Source of the DNA: Zelonia costaricensis
Lineage: Eukaryota; Euglenozoa; Kinetoplastea; Trypanosomatida; Trypanosomatidae
Reading direction: 5' to 3'
NCBI GenBank assembly: GCA_030849075.1
Contig: JASAOO010003480.1
Span: 1-64,000, forward strand
DNA length: 64,000 nucleotides
Under the pieces are notes generated by a model. It searched no databases and was not told the DNA's origin. It saw only the letters and a program-made list of their open reading frames with translations. Every line of letters begins with the position of its first letter. The first letter of the stretch is position 1. A program made the translations under genes and the position numbers. This document shows positions 29,157 through 40,468 of this stretch, one piece after another.

Positions 29157-30087
29157 CACACACACACACACACACAGATACACGCGACGCGACTACACGG
29201 TTTAGGTTTGATGTGATGGCTGATGTGAATCCGCGAGACCTCGAGCTGTAAGGAGTCTGTGATGGCCGAGGGAGGTCAGAAGGGTGGCAGGGGGATGCTT
29301 CACGGTGCACGACAAGTGACGCCACAGAGCTGGACGTCACGTGACGCGAACGATGCGGAGAAAGAGTGAGAGAGAGCGGACGATAGGAAGAGTAGAGGAG
29401 GAGCGCATGAGCGGCGGGGGAGGGGGGGTACAAATGGGGCGGAGCGGGTCAGAGCCCTCAACGGCTGCTGCGAGGCGCGTCGCCTCGACTTCCTTGAAAA
29501 GGGGAACGCACGGTGCCGGTCGTGTGGCGTTGACGCGGGTGAGGGGAGGTGGGGGTGGCAGCGAGCAGGTCCACCGGCGCATAGCACGAAGTGCGCGTCC
29601 TCGCAGTCAGGGATGCAGTCGCACGGCCCGCAGTGGGACGCGCGGGCGCTGCCCTCCCCTCTTCCTCCCCCCATCCAAGTGCCTCCGTACCCTCTTTCAC
29701 CGAGTGCCAGAGAGTGCGCCGAGCCCGCGCCTGGCTATGCGAGAAGGGTTCGTGCAGCGCGTGTGCGAAACACAGCCACACACACGTGAGCGCACATGTT
29801 GCGCTGTCTCTCTCTCTCTGTGTTTTCTTTCTGCGTTCGGTTGATGAGCTGTTGCTGCTGCACTGCCCTTCACGAGTACCCACAAACGATGCATCTTCCC
29901 CCCTCCTTCGCCTCGGCGCTGATGCCCTCACCCCCGGTGTCTTGTCGGCCTTCCCACTCCGCATCACTGCCATGCGAGTGAGCTCGTCGTGCGAACGCGC
30001 AACGAGTCGACAAGCGGCGGTGAGCAGGGAGCGGGGGGGGGAGGGGAGGAAGATGGGGGCGGGCAGTCCCGGACGGGGGTTCAGGCT

Positions 30088-30128
<41 letters not shown>

Positions 30129-30599
30129 GTGCAGTGAAGACGGGTGGCCAAGCGTGTGCAAGGGCGACTAGGTGGTGTACATCGGCGTGTGACGAACGCA
30201 CACGGCATTGGAGGGAGAAAGAAGAAGATGTCGAGCGAGCGAAAGAAAAACTCGAACGCCGACGGCGGCGTACGCATCGCTGTCGGCGTTCCTCGTCTAT
30301 GCTTCACATCAGTAGATGAACAGACGCAACACCAACACCAACACAGACACACACACAAACCCACACCGATGCACCCCGGCTCGCCAACACGAAAAGGGCA
30401 TCAGAGGACGACCGTGAGGACACGCGGATGCCGCCGACAGCGGAAGTGGTGCCAGCGAGAGTACATAGAACCAAAGGCACAACAAAGCCCAGCGCGCGGC
30501 AGCCGGCAACGAGCGGACGCCATTAGCGACACTACGCTCCTCCCTTCTCGCCACCGGAAGGACGGGTGCAACCTGCACCCGACGCGTGCGTCGCCCCCG
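29157..30599. other. Intergenic spacer, 1.4 kb
   Basis: No gene is supported. It includes CA repeat at 29156-29176, a (GT)17 tract at 30091-30124 and CA-rich sequence at 30320-30365. Confidence 0.6.
30091..30124. repeat. (GT)n microsatellite
   Basis: About 17 uninterrupted GT units on the plus strand, in the spacer downstream of the LRR gene. Confidence 0.9.
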
Positions 30600-33500
30600 C
30601 TACGCCGCCACCGGAGTGCCGGACGCCTTCATGAGTGCGTTCAGGAGCAGCCGCTCCCGCACCTCACTGACTGCCGCGGCGCTGATCGCGAGGGGCGCCG
30701 CGTCCGCCGCCGTGGCCGCGCCGTCCGCGTCGAGCGCGCCGCCTGCGTCGCTGCGCAGGAGGCCGCAGTCGACCTCCAGCAGCGAGCTGCTCTTGCCCAC
30801 GACGCCGCAGATCACCTGCATCACGGCATCGAACGTCCACGACACCGACGCGTCTGCCGGGGGCTTCTCCGGCACGACGGAGGCTATGAACACCTCCATC
30901 GAGGGGCGACTGGCCACGTACTGCAGCAGCGTCATGAGCTGCGCGGGTGGCACACGCGGGGTGTTGCGGATGTCGAGCTTGCGCAGTGCCACGGCCATCG
31001 CCGGGTTGGCGAAGAACGCACTCAGCTGCTCCAAGTGCGCGACGCGCCAGTCGTTGTCGCCCATGTCCAGCAGCGCCAGCTTTGGCATCTGCGCAAGACA
31101 CTGGAAGAGCTGCACCACCTCCATCTCCTGCTGCGCCGCTGTGATGTCGCGGAGCAGGCCCTCCTGCACGCCGAGGGTGTTGTGGCTGACGTTGAGCTCC
31201 GTCAGCGCCGTCGCCGCCACGAGCCCAGGCAGCAGCGCCGACATCGAGTAGATGCCGTTGTACGAGATGTCCAGGCACGCCAGCGTCGTCGCACCGGCGC
31301 CCAACAGCTGGGCGAGCGAGCCGAGGTTGTCGCCGATGGTGTTGCGGCTCAGCGTCAGCTCGGTGAGGGAGGCGGGCAGTGTCGTGGCCGGCGCCGTGGG
31401 CAGCAGCGCCGCGACGCCCGCTGCCGTCAAGTTGTTGCCGTCGAAGCAGAGCCGCTCGAGGCGCGGCGGGGTGAGCCGCTCGGGCTGGTACAGCACGGCA
31501 GCAAGGTCGTGCGCGGCGGTGATGTCGAAGTTGGCGGGGTGGTCGCCACAGGCGTGGTTGAAGGAGAAGTCGAGCTCCGTCAGCTCCTCGGCGCGTGCGA
31601 GGGAGCGGAGGAGGAGGCTGCTGAAGGCGGGGCCGAGGTACGCGTTGGCGAGCACCAGCCGCCGCACCCCCCGCGGCCCCTCCAGCGCGGTTGCGAAGCT
31701 CTGCACCGCCGCTGTGGCGCGCTTCAGCTGCCGCTTCGTGAGCCGGCGACGCCGCGCATCGATGCCGGCGACGGCGTCTGCAGCCCCGCCAATGCAGCCG
31801 AGCGGGTTCTGACGGAGGATAAGCGTGTGCAGCGCACTAGGCGGCGGCGGCGCCGTGACCACCGTGCCAGCCCCGGATGGGGTGGCTGGCCGGCGCAGCA
31901 CGTAGCGGGCGAGGTGCGCCAGCCCGGCGTAGCCAATGGCGTTGTCGGTGAGGTCGAGCACCTCCAGCGAGGTGTTGCCCGAGAGCGCCACGGCGAGCAT
32001 GTGCACGCCGTCGTTGCCCAGGAAGTTCTTGGACAGGTCCAGCGCGCGCAGCCGCTGGTAGCGGTACAGGGGGCTCAGCAGCGTCCACAGCGGCACCCCC
32101 GTCCACCGCTCCTGCGCGGCGGCAAACGTGACCACGGCGCGGCCGTCTGTGCCATCCCCGCCGGCTGCCGCCTCCTCCACCTCGTCCGCTTCCTCCGCCG
32201 GCGGCGGCGCCGTGAGGTCCTCGCCGGCGTGCAGGCCGTTCTGGGCCAGCCGCAGCACCCGCAGGAACTTGTTCTTCTTGAGCACCTCCGCGACGGCCTC
32301 GAGGCCTTCGTAGGACTCGCCAAAGACGGGGTCCTCCGGTTCGTACAGCGGGTCCTCCACCTCCTCGGTCTCTGCCGCCACGTTCAGCGCGTTGACCGAC
32401 AGGTCGACGCCGCAGAGGGTCACGTTCTTGGTGAGTGCCTTGGCGACGATGCCGACACCGCGGGGGCCGAGGGCGTTGCCGCGCAGATTGAGGTAGCGCA
32501 GCGACTCGTTCGCGTCCAGCATCGCGGCAAGCGCGCGAAGAGGGGCAAGCTGCCGCACCGGCGCTGCGTCTGCTGCTGCTGCTGCGGCGGCAGCCTCGTC
32601 GTCTCCCGGCGTGGCCATCACCACCGGCGCACCGAGCTGGTTGTAGGAGAGGTCCAGCACCTTCACCTGGGCGCAGGCGATGGCCGCCGTCGACGGGGCG
32701 TCGCGTCCCCCGCCGGTGCGGGCGTTCAGCTTGCTCAGGTACGCGCATAGCAGCGGGAAGACGCGCATCTCGAAGAAGGCGACGTCGCGGACGGCGTTAG
32801 CGTGGTTATCGTACGTGATGCCGAGCGTGGCACACCGCTCCTGCAGGGCAGCGTTGTTCTGCGTGTCCACCTCCGCGGCCTGCCCGTCGTCGTCGCTGTC
32901 CTCATCGGCATCGCCCTGCTGCGACCCACGAATGGAGTCGGCCGACTTGGCGACGGGGAGGGGGTAGCGGCTGAACACCTCGCGGTACTTCGCCTCCCAC
33001 GCCGTGGTGGACGGTGCCGGCTGCCGAGCCGGGTCCACGACCCCGTTCGCGAGCAGCAGCGACGTGACCCCAGCCGTGGCGGCGACCGAGGCGCTGCCGG
33101 CTGTCACCGCCTCCTCCATCAACGCAAACAGGCGCTGCAGGGCATCGAAGTTCATGGGGTCGTTCGGCTTCACCTCATGTACGAAGGGCAGCACGCGGCG
33201 CAGCGTCGCCACCTCATCCGGCAGGCCCACCGCTGTGGTGGTGCCCGACGCACCGGCCACGCCCCGCGCCACCGCCGCGGCCGCCTCCGCCCCGCACGCC
33301 GTCGCCACCGCCTCCACGACCGCCGCGTGGTACATCGCCTGCACCTCGGCCGCCGCGCCACTGCGGCACTCCACCGGCTCCATCCCAAGCCGCAGCGCAT
33401 TCGGGTTCTGCCCGGCGGCGCCGCCACCAGCCGCACTGCCGTCGTCGGCTATCGCTGCGGTCATGCCGCGCGCCACCGTGGCCGCCGCCTGCTGCTGGCG

Positions 33501-33707
33501 CTGCTGGTCGAGGCGGCTGCCGGTGACACCGTGCAGGGCGCGCGAGAGCTGCATCGCGTCGAGCGCGGCGTAGATGCCGGCATCGCCCTTCTCCTTCGAC
33601 TCCGGCGTCATGTACGGCGACGCAGTCACCTCCGCGGCGTCCTGCGGCTGCTGCGGCTCTGGCTGCGACATGGCTGCGGGCGGCGCTGCCTGCGATGTAG
33701 GACCCAT
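30600..33707 (-). CDS. Leucine-rich repeat protein (RNase-inhibitor-like repeats)
   Basis: 1035 residues from the ATG at 33705-33707; a second in-frame ATG at 33669-33671 (MSQPEP, residue 13) is also possible. Residues 1-340 are mixed helical/low-complexity sequence with an acidic patch (DADEDSDDDG). From about 345 to 945 there are many LRRs with the pattern L-x-x-L-x-L-x-x-N-x-[LI]-G, for example VKVLDLSYNQLG, LRYLNLRGNALG, LRALDLSKNFLG, LEVLDLTDNAIG and LTELTLSRNTIG. The repeat length (about 28) and the GVGIVAKAL/GLAHLARYV helices resemble the RNase-inhibitor/NOD type. Acidic and poly-Ala insertions interrupt the array. It is probably an intracellular scaffold for protein-protein interaction, since no signal peptide or GPI signal is visible. 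The partner is unknown. The nearest acceptor-like AG (33709-33710) leaves a 1 nt leader before the first ATG. Confidence 0.95.
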   Translation of the reverse strand: MGPTSQAAPPAAMSQPEPQQPQDAAEVTASPYMTPESKEKGDAGIYAALDAMQLSRALHGVTGSRLDQQRQQQAAATVARGMTAAIADDGSAAGGGAAGQNPNALRLGMEPVECRSGAAAEVQAMYHAAVVEAVATACGAEAAAAVARGVAGASGTTTAVGLPDEVATLRRVLPFVHEVKPNDPMNFDALQRLFALMEEAVTAGSASVAATAGVTSLLLANGVVDPARQPAPSTTAWEAKYREVFSRYPLPVAKSADSIRGSQQGDADEDSDDDGQAAEVDTQNNAALQERCATLGITYDNHANAVRDVAFFEMRVFPLLCAYLSKLNARTGGGRDAPSTAAIACAQVKVLDLSYNQLGAPVVMATPGDDEAAAAAAAADAAPVRQLAPLRALAAMLDANESLRYLNLRGNALGPRGVGIVAKALTKNVTLCGVDLSVNALNVAAETEEVEDPLYEPEDPVFGESYEGLEAVAEVLKKNKFLRVLRLAQNGLHAGEDLTAPPPAEEADEVEEAAAGGDGTDGRAVVTFAAAQERWTGVPLWTLLSPLYRYQRLRALDLSKNFLGNDGVHMLAVALSGNTSLEVLDLTDNAIGYAGLAHLARYVLRRPATPSGAGTVVTAPPPPSALHTLILRQNPLGCIGGAADAVAGIDARRRRLTKRQLKRATAAVQSFATALEGPRGVRRLVLANAYLGPAFSSLLLRSLARAEELTELDFSFNHACGDHPANFDITAAHDLAAVLYQPERLTPPRLERLCFDGNNLTAAGVAALLPTAPATTLPASLTELTLSRNTIGDNLGSLAQLLGAGATTLACLDISYNGIYSMSALLPGLVAATALTELNVSHNTLGVQEGLLRDITAAQQEMEVVQLFQCLAQMPKLALLDMGDNDWRVAHLEQLSAFFANPAMAVALRKLDIRNTPRVPPAQLMTLLQYVASRPSMEVFIASVVPEKPPADASVSWTFDAVMQVICGVVGKSSSLLEVDCGLLRSDAGGALDADGAATAADAAPLAISAAAVSEVRERLLLNALMKASGTPVAA

Positions 33708-33710
33708 GCT

Positions 33711-34500
33711 TGGGTGAACGGAGGAGTGGCGGAGAGCGCAGGGGAGGGGCAGGGTGTGTCAAGTGTGCTCTGTCCAAGTGGGCCAAACCGCCTACGGTGT
33801 TAGTTGTGTGGATGTGCGAAGGGAGGGGAGGGGTCTCTCGTGTGTGTGTGCGTGTGTGCTGTGCGCGTGTATGTGGGCACGTGTGTGAGAGAGAGGAAGG
33901 AGAGTGGGCGAGAAACAAAGGACAAAGGAGGTGGGGAAGTGGTGGTGGTGCAGGAGAACGGCAGTTGAGGCGCCGAGGCCGAAGGGTGTCTCTGAAGACA
34001 CCTTGATGGGCGCTGATGTTGGCGTCAACAATTGACAAGCCGGCGAAGAAGAGGCCTTCTGTTCTCTTCCGCCCCCAAATCTTTCTTCCAGTGTTGTGGT
34101 TTCTGCTTTGTTCTCTTGCTGCGGGGACGCTGTGGCGTGTACACGAATCTCACGAGGGGGGAGGGGAGGGACGTGGGCGAGGCGCTCTCCTTTCTCTCTG
34201 TGGCAGACGGACGGACGGACGGGGGGGGGGCCACCGGAACAAGTCAAACACAAAGAGAAAGAGGGAGATAACACAGAGAGCAGGTGGTACAAGAGCGCTG
34301 AATGAACTACAACGCAAGGAGAAGATACACACACATGCACACACTCACGCACACATACACGCACACGCATGCACACATGCGAGCAGGATTGCGGGTAGCG
34401 AAAGGCACGCCGTAACATACAGCGCGATGGGCCTGTCGTCCACGCGGGCTTTAGGGGTTCGCTGTTGTGTCTAGGTGTGTGTGTGGTGGGATCCCGCAGC
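33711..34500. other. Intergenic spacer, 0.8 kb
   Basis: No gene is seen. It contains a short (ACGG)n tract near 34203-34222 followed by G10, and CA-rich sequence at 34327-34378. Confidence 0.55.
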
Positions 34501-35598
34501 CTACACGAACACGACGCCGTTGTCGTACTGTGACCGCCGCACGCGCGAGGCGTGGGCACGCAGGCCGGCGTCCATGACGCGCGTGTTGAAGTCCAACGCG
34601 GCGTAGTGCGGCAGGGCACGTCCCCACATGTCCGGTGCAAGCTCGTGCAGGACCGCCGCCTGGCGACTGCGCCACTGGGCGTAGCGGGCGGCCTGCGCGG
34701 CGACAAAGGCGTGGTGAGCCGGGTCCGTCCAGGTCACCTCGCCGGGTGGCGGAGACTGCGCTGCTTGCGTAGCCGACGACGACGACAGCGGTGGCGGCGG
34801 CGCGCTCGGACGCAAGCGGAGGGGTAGCTGGTACGGTGTGAGTGGGGCGCCCCCTGAGTGAGAAGACGGCGCGGGGGAGGTGGGCGAAGCCAGTGGTGTG
34901 TGCGGTGCTTGTTGTGCTTGCGGCTGCGGCTGCGGCTGCTGTGTTGCTGGATCGCTTTGCCGCTCGTGGGATGCCTGGGCGCTGGAGCGGAGTCCGGGCG
35001 GGAGGCCAATTGCGGCAGGAGACCCACTTGCCAGCACGCGACAGTGCGGCTGCGTGAGGCCGGCGAGGGTGCTGGGCCGAGGCCGGGCAGCCTCCACCAC
35101 GACCTTCCCCCTGCTCGCCTGTGTGCGGTGCGGCGCGGCTGGTGAGCTGCGTGCCGCGGCAGTCTGCACCCCCGTCATCGCCCCCAGCAGTGCAGGCGGC
35201 ACGCTCAACACCGGCTCGTCGGCCCACACCCGGAGGGCATCTTCGTGTCTTTGCAGGGCGTCACGAAGGGCTATGCGAGCGGCCACCGCGCCGCCCTTGT
35301 CGCTGTTGGGTACCTCCACACCGCCCCCCACACCACCACTCGCCGCCTCATGCGGGGGAGGGGAGGAGGAGGAGGAGGAGGCGGCTGGGAGGGGGAGCGT
35401 AAAGGTGAAGGTTGGCACAGTGCGAGGGGCCGGCTCGTGGCGGCGGTCCTGCGCTGGGGCCGGTGCCGAGTGCCGAAGCGGGGCCGAGGGGGTGGCGGCG
35501 GTGGGAGCGGCGCTGCTGCGATGGTGTGCATGTGTGGCGCCGTGAAGGGCAGCCGCTTTGAGGACAATCATGTCCAGCGAGTCGCTCGACGTAAACAT
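34501..35598 (-). CDS. Ala/Pro/Ser-rich protein of unknown function
   Basis: 365 residues from the ATG at 35596-35598 (MFTSSDSLDMIVLKAAALHG). The frame is open upstream through CA repeats, which I regard as non-coding. The polypyrimidine tract and AG at 35666-35667 give a 67 nt 5' UTR consistent with this start. Two segments have ordinary composition. Residues about 105-145 contain ARIALRDALQRHEDALRVWADEP. The last 75 residues (WTDPAHHAFVAAQAARYAQW, then HELAPDMWGRALPHYAALDFNTRV) look conserved and are probably the functional part. The middle is Pro/Ser/Gln-rich linker. No known domain, signal or membrane segment is visible. Confidence 0.82.
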   Translation of the reverse strand: MFTSSDSLDMIVLKAAALHGATHAHHRSSAAPTAATPSAPLRHSAPAPAQDRRHEPAPRTVPTFTFTLPLPAASSSSSSPPPHEAASGGVGGGVEVPNSDKGGAVAARIALRDALQRHEDALRVWADEPVLSVPPALLGAMTGVQTAAARSSPAAPHRTQASRGKVVVEAARPRPSTLAGLTQPHCRVLASGSPAAIGLPPGLRSSAQASHERQSDPATQQPQPQPQAQQAPHTPLASPTSPAPSSHSGGAPLTPYQLPLRLRPSAPPPPLSSSSATQAAQSPPPGEVTWTDPAHHAFVAAQAARYAQWRSRQAAVLHELAPDMWGRALPHYAALDFNTRVMDAGLRAHASRVRRSQYDNGVVFV

Positions 35599-35908
35599 GG
35601 CGGCAGAGCACGAGGTGCACGTGTGTGTGTGTGTGTGTGGAAGCAGTGGTACAAGGTGCCCAGCACTGCGGTGTTGGGTGAAGAAGCGAAAGAAGTTTGG
35701 GGGCGGGGGTGAGAGGCGGCGGTGGACCTTCCAAGACGAAAACGAAAAAGTCGAAGTTCTTTCACAGCAACGTGGCTTACGTGCGTGTGTGCGTGTGTGC
35801 GGCGTAGAGAGCAGTGCGATGCTGTCGCAGGCTTCTCTCTGTCTGCCACGCTGTGCGAACTTCGGAGTGCGTTGATAGACGCGTGGTGGGGAAGAGCGTG
35901 ACAGTCTT

Positions 35909-35939
<31 letters not shown>

Positions 35940-37077
35940 GTGTGTGTGTGTGTGTGTGCGTGTGTGTGTGTGTGTGTGCGTGTGTGTGTGTGCGCGCGTG
36001 TGAGGGGGGGGGGTCAGCCAGGGTGCAGATGGGGGGGATCGGCTCAAAAAAAAAAAAATGAGCACGACAAACGTGGGCGTGTGTCGATCGTATAAACAAA
36101 GACGAGGCGGCGTCGAGTGCAACGTGACTTCATCCACATCGAGAGGCGTGGCACATTGCGCAGACTCCCTACCACCATCAGTAGTAGTGCGATGCTGCTG
36201 CAAGGAGGGGAGGGGGGTGAGCCTCCTTTTGTTTTTTTTTCTTTTCTTCCCACTCCGGACTGGGGGCGTCGCGCAGAAGTGATGAAAGACCGCATCTGCC
36301 GCGCGGTGGTGGCAGCACACATACAGTGCAGGCCGCCTCAAGCACCACTCGGCAAAGCAGGGAGGAAGGAGGAGGGGGAAGGGAGGGAGGCTGAAGGGCT
36401 GCGCTAACGTTCACGTAGGTGGGCCTCACAGACGGGCGTGCGCTGCGCACTGCATTCGCCTCCGTTTTTTTTGCCTTTCGAGTGTTTCTTGTTTTCCTTC
36501 TGTTCTTTCTCGTAGAGTACAGTCGTGCGCACACTCGCCAACTCGCTTGCGCTGGCAGAGGAAAGGGGAGGGGGGAGGTGCGTGAATGAAGGAGGAGGGG
36601 GGCGAGGAGGGGGTGGAAGGAACAGGAGAAGCGAGTGCTGAAGGGTGTGTGTGGGTGGGTGGGGGGTGGGGGTGGATAAGAATGGTGGCGTGGCGGGGAA
36701 ACAAAAAAGAGCATACACGTGACCAGATCTACACCGGTCAGACGAGAAGAAAGAGAAAAGACAAGCGGGGCGGAGACGCGGTACCCTGACTCACACACAC
36801 ACACACACACAGATGCACCCTTTCGGCAGTTGCTTCCTTCGCGCCCTGTCCCAGGGGGGCGTCTCTCATAGTGTGCAACAGAGATAAAACAAAAAAAAAG
36901 GAGATGACGCGTTCTGTCGATGCGCGCCGAGGGAAGAGAAAGGGTTAGGGGGGGGTGGAGGAGTGGATGAAGGAAGAGCCGAGACGGCGGCTCGATCACC
37001 GACACGCACATGCGCACACGCACCTGTCTTTACTCCGCCAGTATTCCCTCAACTTCCTCTGCTGTTCGAATTAGACC
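35599..37077. other. Intergenic spacer, 1.5 kb, with long GT tract
   Basis: I find no gene. It contains the 5' region of the unknown gene, the 95-bp GT tract described separately, an A12 run at 36046-36057, and GA/G-rich sequence at 36360-36700. Confidence 0.6.
35908..36002. repeat. Long interrupted (GT)n tract
   Basis: About 95 bp of GT with periodic GC interruptions (TGCG every 20 bp or so). It reads as CA on the transcribed strand and is the longest microsatellite in the window. Confidence 0.9.
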
Positions 37078-38085
37078 TCACTTCTTTTTCTTCTTCCCAC
37101 TCGCCTCCTCCGTCCACTTCTGCGCTGCAAAGTCGATGGTCTCGTTCTTGACCACCTCGCCGCTGCCCTCCTCCACCCACCACTCCTGCGGGACATCCCA
37201 GTCCTTGGCGTAGGTGCCGGCCGCGAGCTGCTCCTTGAACCAAACCCGGAACTTGGGCAGCGCCTTCGCGGCGTTGCGCATCGTGTTGGGCGCGAACTTT
37301 GTCGAAATAATGTTCGTCAGCGTCGCCGGAATCCAGCCGCCCGGGTCGGTCTGCGTGATGTACGTCAGACACGCCCCCTCCACCTCCCCCGTCTCCGGGT
37401 TCTTCCAGGGGCGGATGAGATAGCCGGTCAGCTTCGAGATGGCGCGCACGTACTGGCCGTGCTTGTTGCGGTGCTCGTCCTTCTGGTACGACGAGGGCAC
37501 CTTGGAGTGCGGCACGGAAGTGTTGAAGATGACGTACTCGCCCTGGCCTGCATCGTGCCACATGCGCTGATTCACAAAGTCGCGGCTCGCGACAAGCGGC
37601 ATCGGACTCTTTGCCGCGTAGTAGCCGATGTCCGTGCTCTGGCTGAGGCTCAACACGCGGAACGCCTCCTGCCGGTAGTCGTCCCACTGCTCGCGGAAGA
37701 TCGGGTCCTGCAGGAGGTCGTACAGCTCCTGCGGCGTCGCGCTGCCCTGCGGGTTGTCCTTGGTGCTGACGAAGATGCCGAACACCTTGATGACGTGCAT
37801 CGGCTCGTTGGGCAGCTTCTTGTCCCACACCATCACCTCATTGGCGTGGTTGTAGCGCAGGTTGAAGCCATCGAGCGAGTCGGCGAACTGGCGGAACGCG
37901 TAGCAGTCCGCCTTGCTGGGCAGCCTGTACACTCGACCCGCCTCCTCCTTCGTCTCCCCCGATAACGAGAAGGGGGTCCGGTACTCCACCACCTCTGGTG
38001 CCCCACCGGTGGCCGCGCCGTTTGAGCTCGTCTTCTCGGTCTTATCCGGCTTCTCCGACGCTGCTGCCTTCTTGTCCTTGGCCAT
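37078..38085 (-). CDS. START-domain lipid-transfer protein (PCTP/STARD10-like)
   Basis: 335 residues from the ATG at 38083-38085 (MAKDKKAAASEKPDK). After a charged 40-residue leader, the START domain runs to about residue 300. Recognisable pieces are EVMVWDKKL, MHVIKVFGIF, DPIFREQWDDYRQEA, DIGYYAAKSPMPLVASRDFVNQR and GQYVRAISKLTGYLIRPW. The strong C-terminal part ACLTYITQTDPGGWIPATLTN continues into the closing helix NAAKALPKFRVWFKEQ. These match the phosphatidylcholine-transfer branch of START proteins (PCTP, STARD7, STARD10). The domain forms a helix-grip pocket that carries one lipid between membranes. The ligand cannot be read from sequence. It ends in a Lys5 tail, and there is no signal peptide, so it is probably cytosolic. 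An AG at 38108-38109 after a T-rich stretch gives a 22 nt 5' UTR. Confidence 0.95.
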   Translation of the reverse strand: MAKDKKAAASEKPDKTEKTSSNGAATGGAPEVVEYRTPFSLSGETKEEAGRVYRLPSKADCYAFRQFADSLDGFNLRYNHANEVMVWDKKLPNEPMHVIKVFGIFVSTKDNPQGSATPQELYDLLQDPIFREQWDDYRQEAFRVLSLSQSTDIGYYAAKSPMPLVASRDFVNQRMWHDAGQGEYVIFNTSVPHSKVPSSYQKDEHRNKHGQYVRAISKLTGYLIRPWKNPETGEVEGACLTYITQTDPGGWIPATLTNIISTKFAPNTMRNAAKALPKFRVWFKEQLAAGTYAKDWDVPQEWWVEEGSGEVVKNETIDFAAQKWTEEASGKKKKK

Positions 38086-38109
38086 GGCTTGCCGTCGTTT
38101 ATCCTTGCT

Positions 38110-38696
38110 GTCACGGGTGCGTAGCGGAGATGCGTCAACAGAACGCAAAACACGCAGCCGTCGCGCGGGAAAAGACGCGGAGAGAGAGAGAGCAAGAGAG
38201 AGTGAGGGAATAGGATTTGCTGCACAACGAGAAGCAGCTGCGAACCACACGAGATGAGAACAACTGAAATGGAAAAAAGACACACTCAGACACGTGTGCT
38301 GTTGTTCGTGTGTGTGTGTGTGTCTACGCCTTGTATATGCGCCTGTGCCTACAATAGTGTGTGCGCTTGGGTGGTTATAGATGCCGTGTGCGGGTCGTGG
38401 CAGGCGGCTGCACGCTGCCTCTGTCCAAGGCAGCTGCGAAATAGTATAGAGCGAGCGAGCAAGCGAGAGAGAAGCAGAAGACGAGAAGAGGAGCCGCCGG
38501 AGCAGCGCGCACCGTGCGTGTGTGCGTGTCTGTGGCGTGTGTAAGGAGGAGAGCGCGGAGGCAGGGAACGCAGTTGCCAGGGAGGGCGGGGATGGCAGGG
38601 AGTCGCGGTGAAGCGTGAAGGGGCAGGTGGGGATCGGGGTTACTCTCCATCTAACGCGCGAGGTTCACGACTCGTGGCACAGCCACGCGACAATCA

Positions 38697-38729
<33 letters not shown>

Positions 38730-40425
38730 TGAGTGAGGAGTTGTGCGCGTTTACAGCGCGGCGGTGGAGACGAAGACAAAGAGGCCGTTCAGGAGGAAAA
38801 GTGGGTGAAGGGCGACGGCACAGAGAGTGCACGCATTGTGCCTCTGTGTGTGTGTGTGTGCTGTTGATGTTTGACACGTGAAAGCTCCGTCTGTGAAGGG
38901 CGAAACCCTCACGTGCCGTTCTCTTTGGCTCGTTTGTGGTAGTACGGGGAAGCTGAATTCTGTTTACGCTGTTAAGCAAGTTAACGCACACACACACACA
39001 CTAGTGGCAACCTCTGAGATGAGGAGGAATGGGGGAGGTGGGAGTAGAGAGAGGGGGGGGACAGGAGAAGAGAGGGGGGGGAGCAGGCTGGTACGTGGCG
39101 ATGCGATACGAAATCTACGATGGAGCTGCGTACCGCTGCCTTTCGGCCGGGTGCACCCCTTACCCCCCCTCTCCTAGTCACCCGTATTTCCCTTCCTCGC
39201 CCCTGCTTTACACGATCCGACCTTGTACCCCTCGAACGATCAACACACACACACACACACAAACACACGCGAAGACGCACGGATACACGCGGCATCAATC
39301 TACTTCTCCCCCCTATCGCATAGACAATGGCAAAGGCGAACGCAGGGAGAATAGACACACACACACACAGACACACAAACAAGTGGAGCAGCGCGCCTAA
39401 GCACGAGGGCAGGAGGGGGCAAGACAAAAAGGAGTGATAACAGGGCAGAGTTCCACGGCACAGGTGGGGGGGGGGGGAAGTGGGAGAGGGGAAGACGGGG
39501 TTTAGGAGAAAAGGTGGACAAGTACAGGGTTCCATTGCCAGCCCGCCGCCTCTGTGCCGCTGACGCTCTTCCATTCGCTGCAGCCGCGCGCCGGCACCTC
39601 ACGCGCTGTCCTGTGCGTGTGGTGCATCACCATCCCTCCGAGGCCAGCACCAGCCCGTGCGAGGGGGACACCGCGGCAGGCAGGAGATGGGAAGGAGGGG
39701 AGTGTGGGATCGAGTGGAGGCAAGCAGGATGAAGGAGGGCCATCAGATCGCTGACAAGACGCCAAGGAAGACGAAGGGCGGGGGCGAGGAGAGCCAAGAA
39801 AGGCGCACAGCATCAACGCAGGAAAGCCCAAGACGAAGGGAGAGGAACCGTCGGTGCCACGATATCTGCACCCACGACACACGCGTGAGGGTGCAGGAGC
39901 ACCACGCGTTTCGGCTTTGGCAAGCACACAGAATAGAAAAAAATGGGACCAGCGCCACACGAGTGGCTGGCATGTCACACGCGCGCGGCGCTATGAAGGG
40001 TTGGGGTGTGCAGGCCCGTCGAAGAAGCGCTTCCGATGAAGCGTTCGCTCTGTGAGACAACAAACAACACAAGAGTTGCCAGCGTTTTCGTTTACGTGAA
40101 TGCGCGTGCGTGTGCACACAAGCTGGCACGCAGCTTCTCAAAAAAGAAAAATAAGGAGAGGGCCGCATCAGCAGCAGTGCGGCGAGTGTGTTGTACATCT
40201 TCTAACGAAGGAGAAGAAACACGGGAAAGAGAGGGAGCAGGGGCGATCCGCTTCGCAGGAGAGGGAGAAGAAGAAAGGCAGGAGAAAACGGGAAGAGAAG
40301 CCGCGTGTAGTCGAGGACGAGGGCGGGCGTCACGTACACACACACACAGACACACGCATCCACACATACGAAGAACCCATCGAGAAGGAGTTCGCCGTCA
40401 ACGCGGGGGAAAAAAGGCGCTGGAG

Positions 40426-40468
<43 letters not shown>

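Noticed and set aside
30144..32750. 868-codon plus-strand open frame
   Set aside because: It lies antisense to the LRR gene. Its His/Arg/Val-rich composition is the reverse-complement shadow of Leu/Ala/Asp codons in GC-rich DNA.
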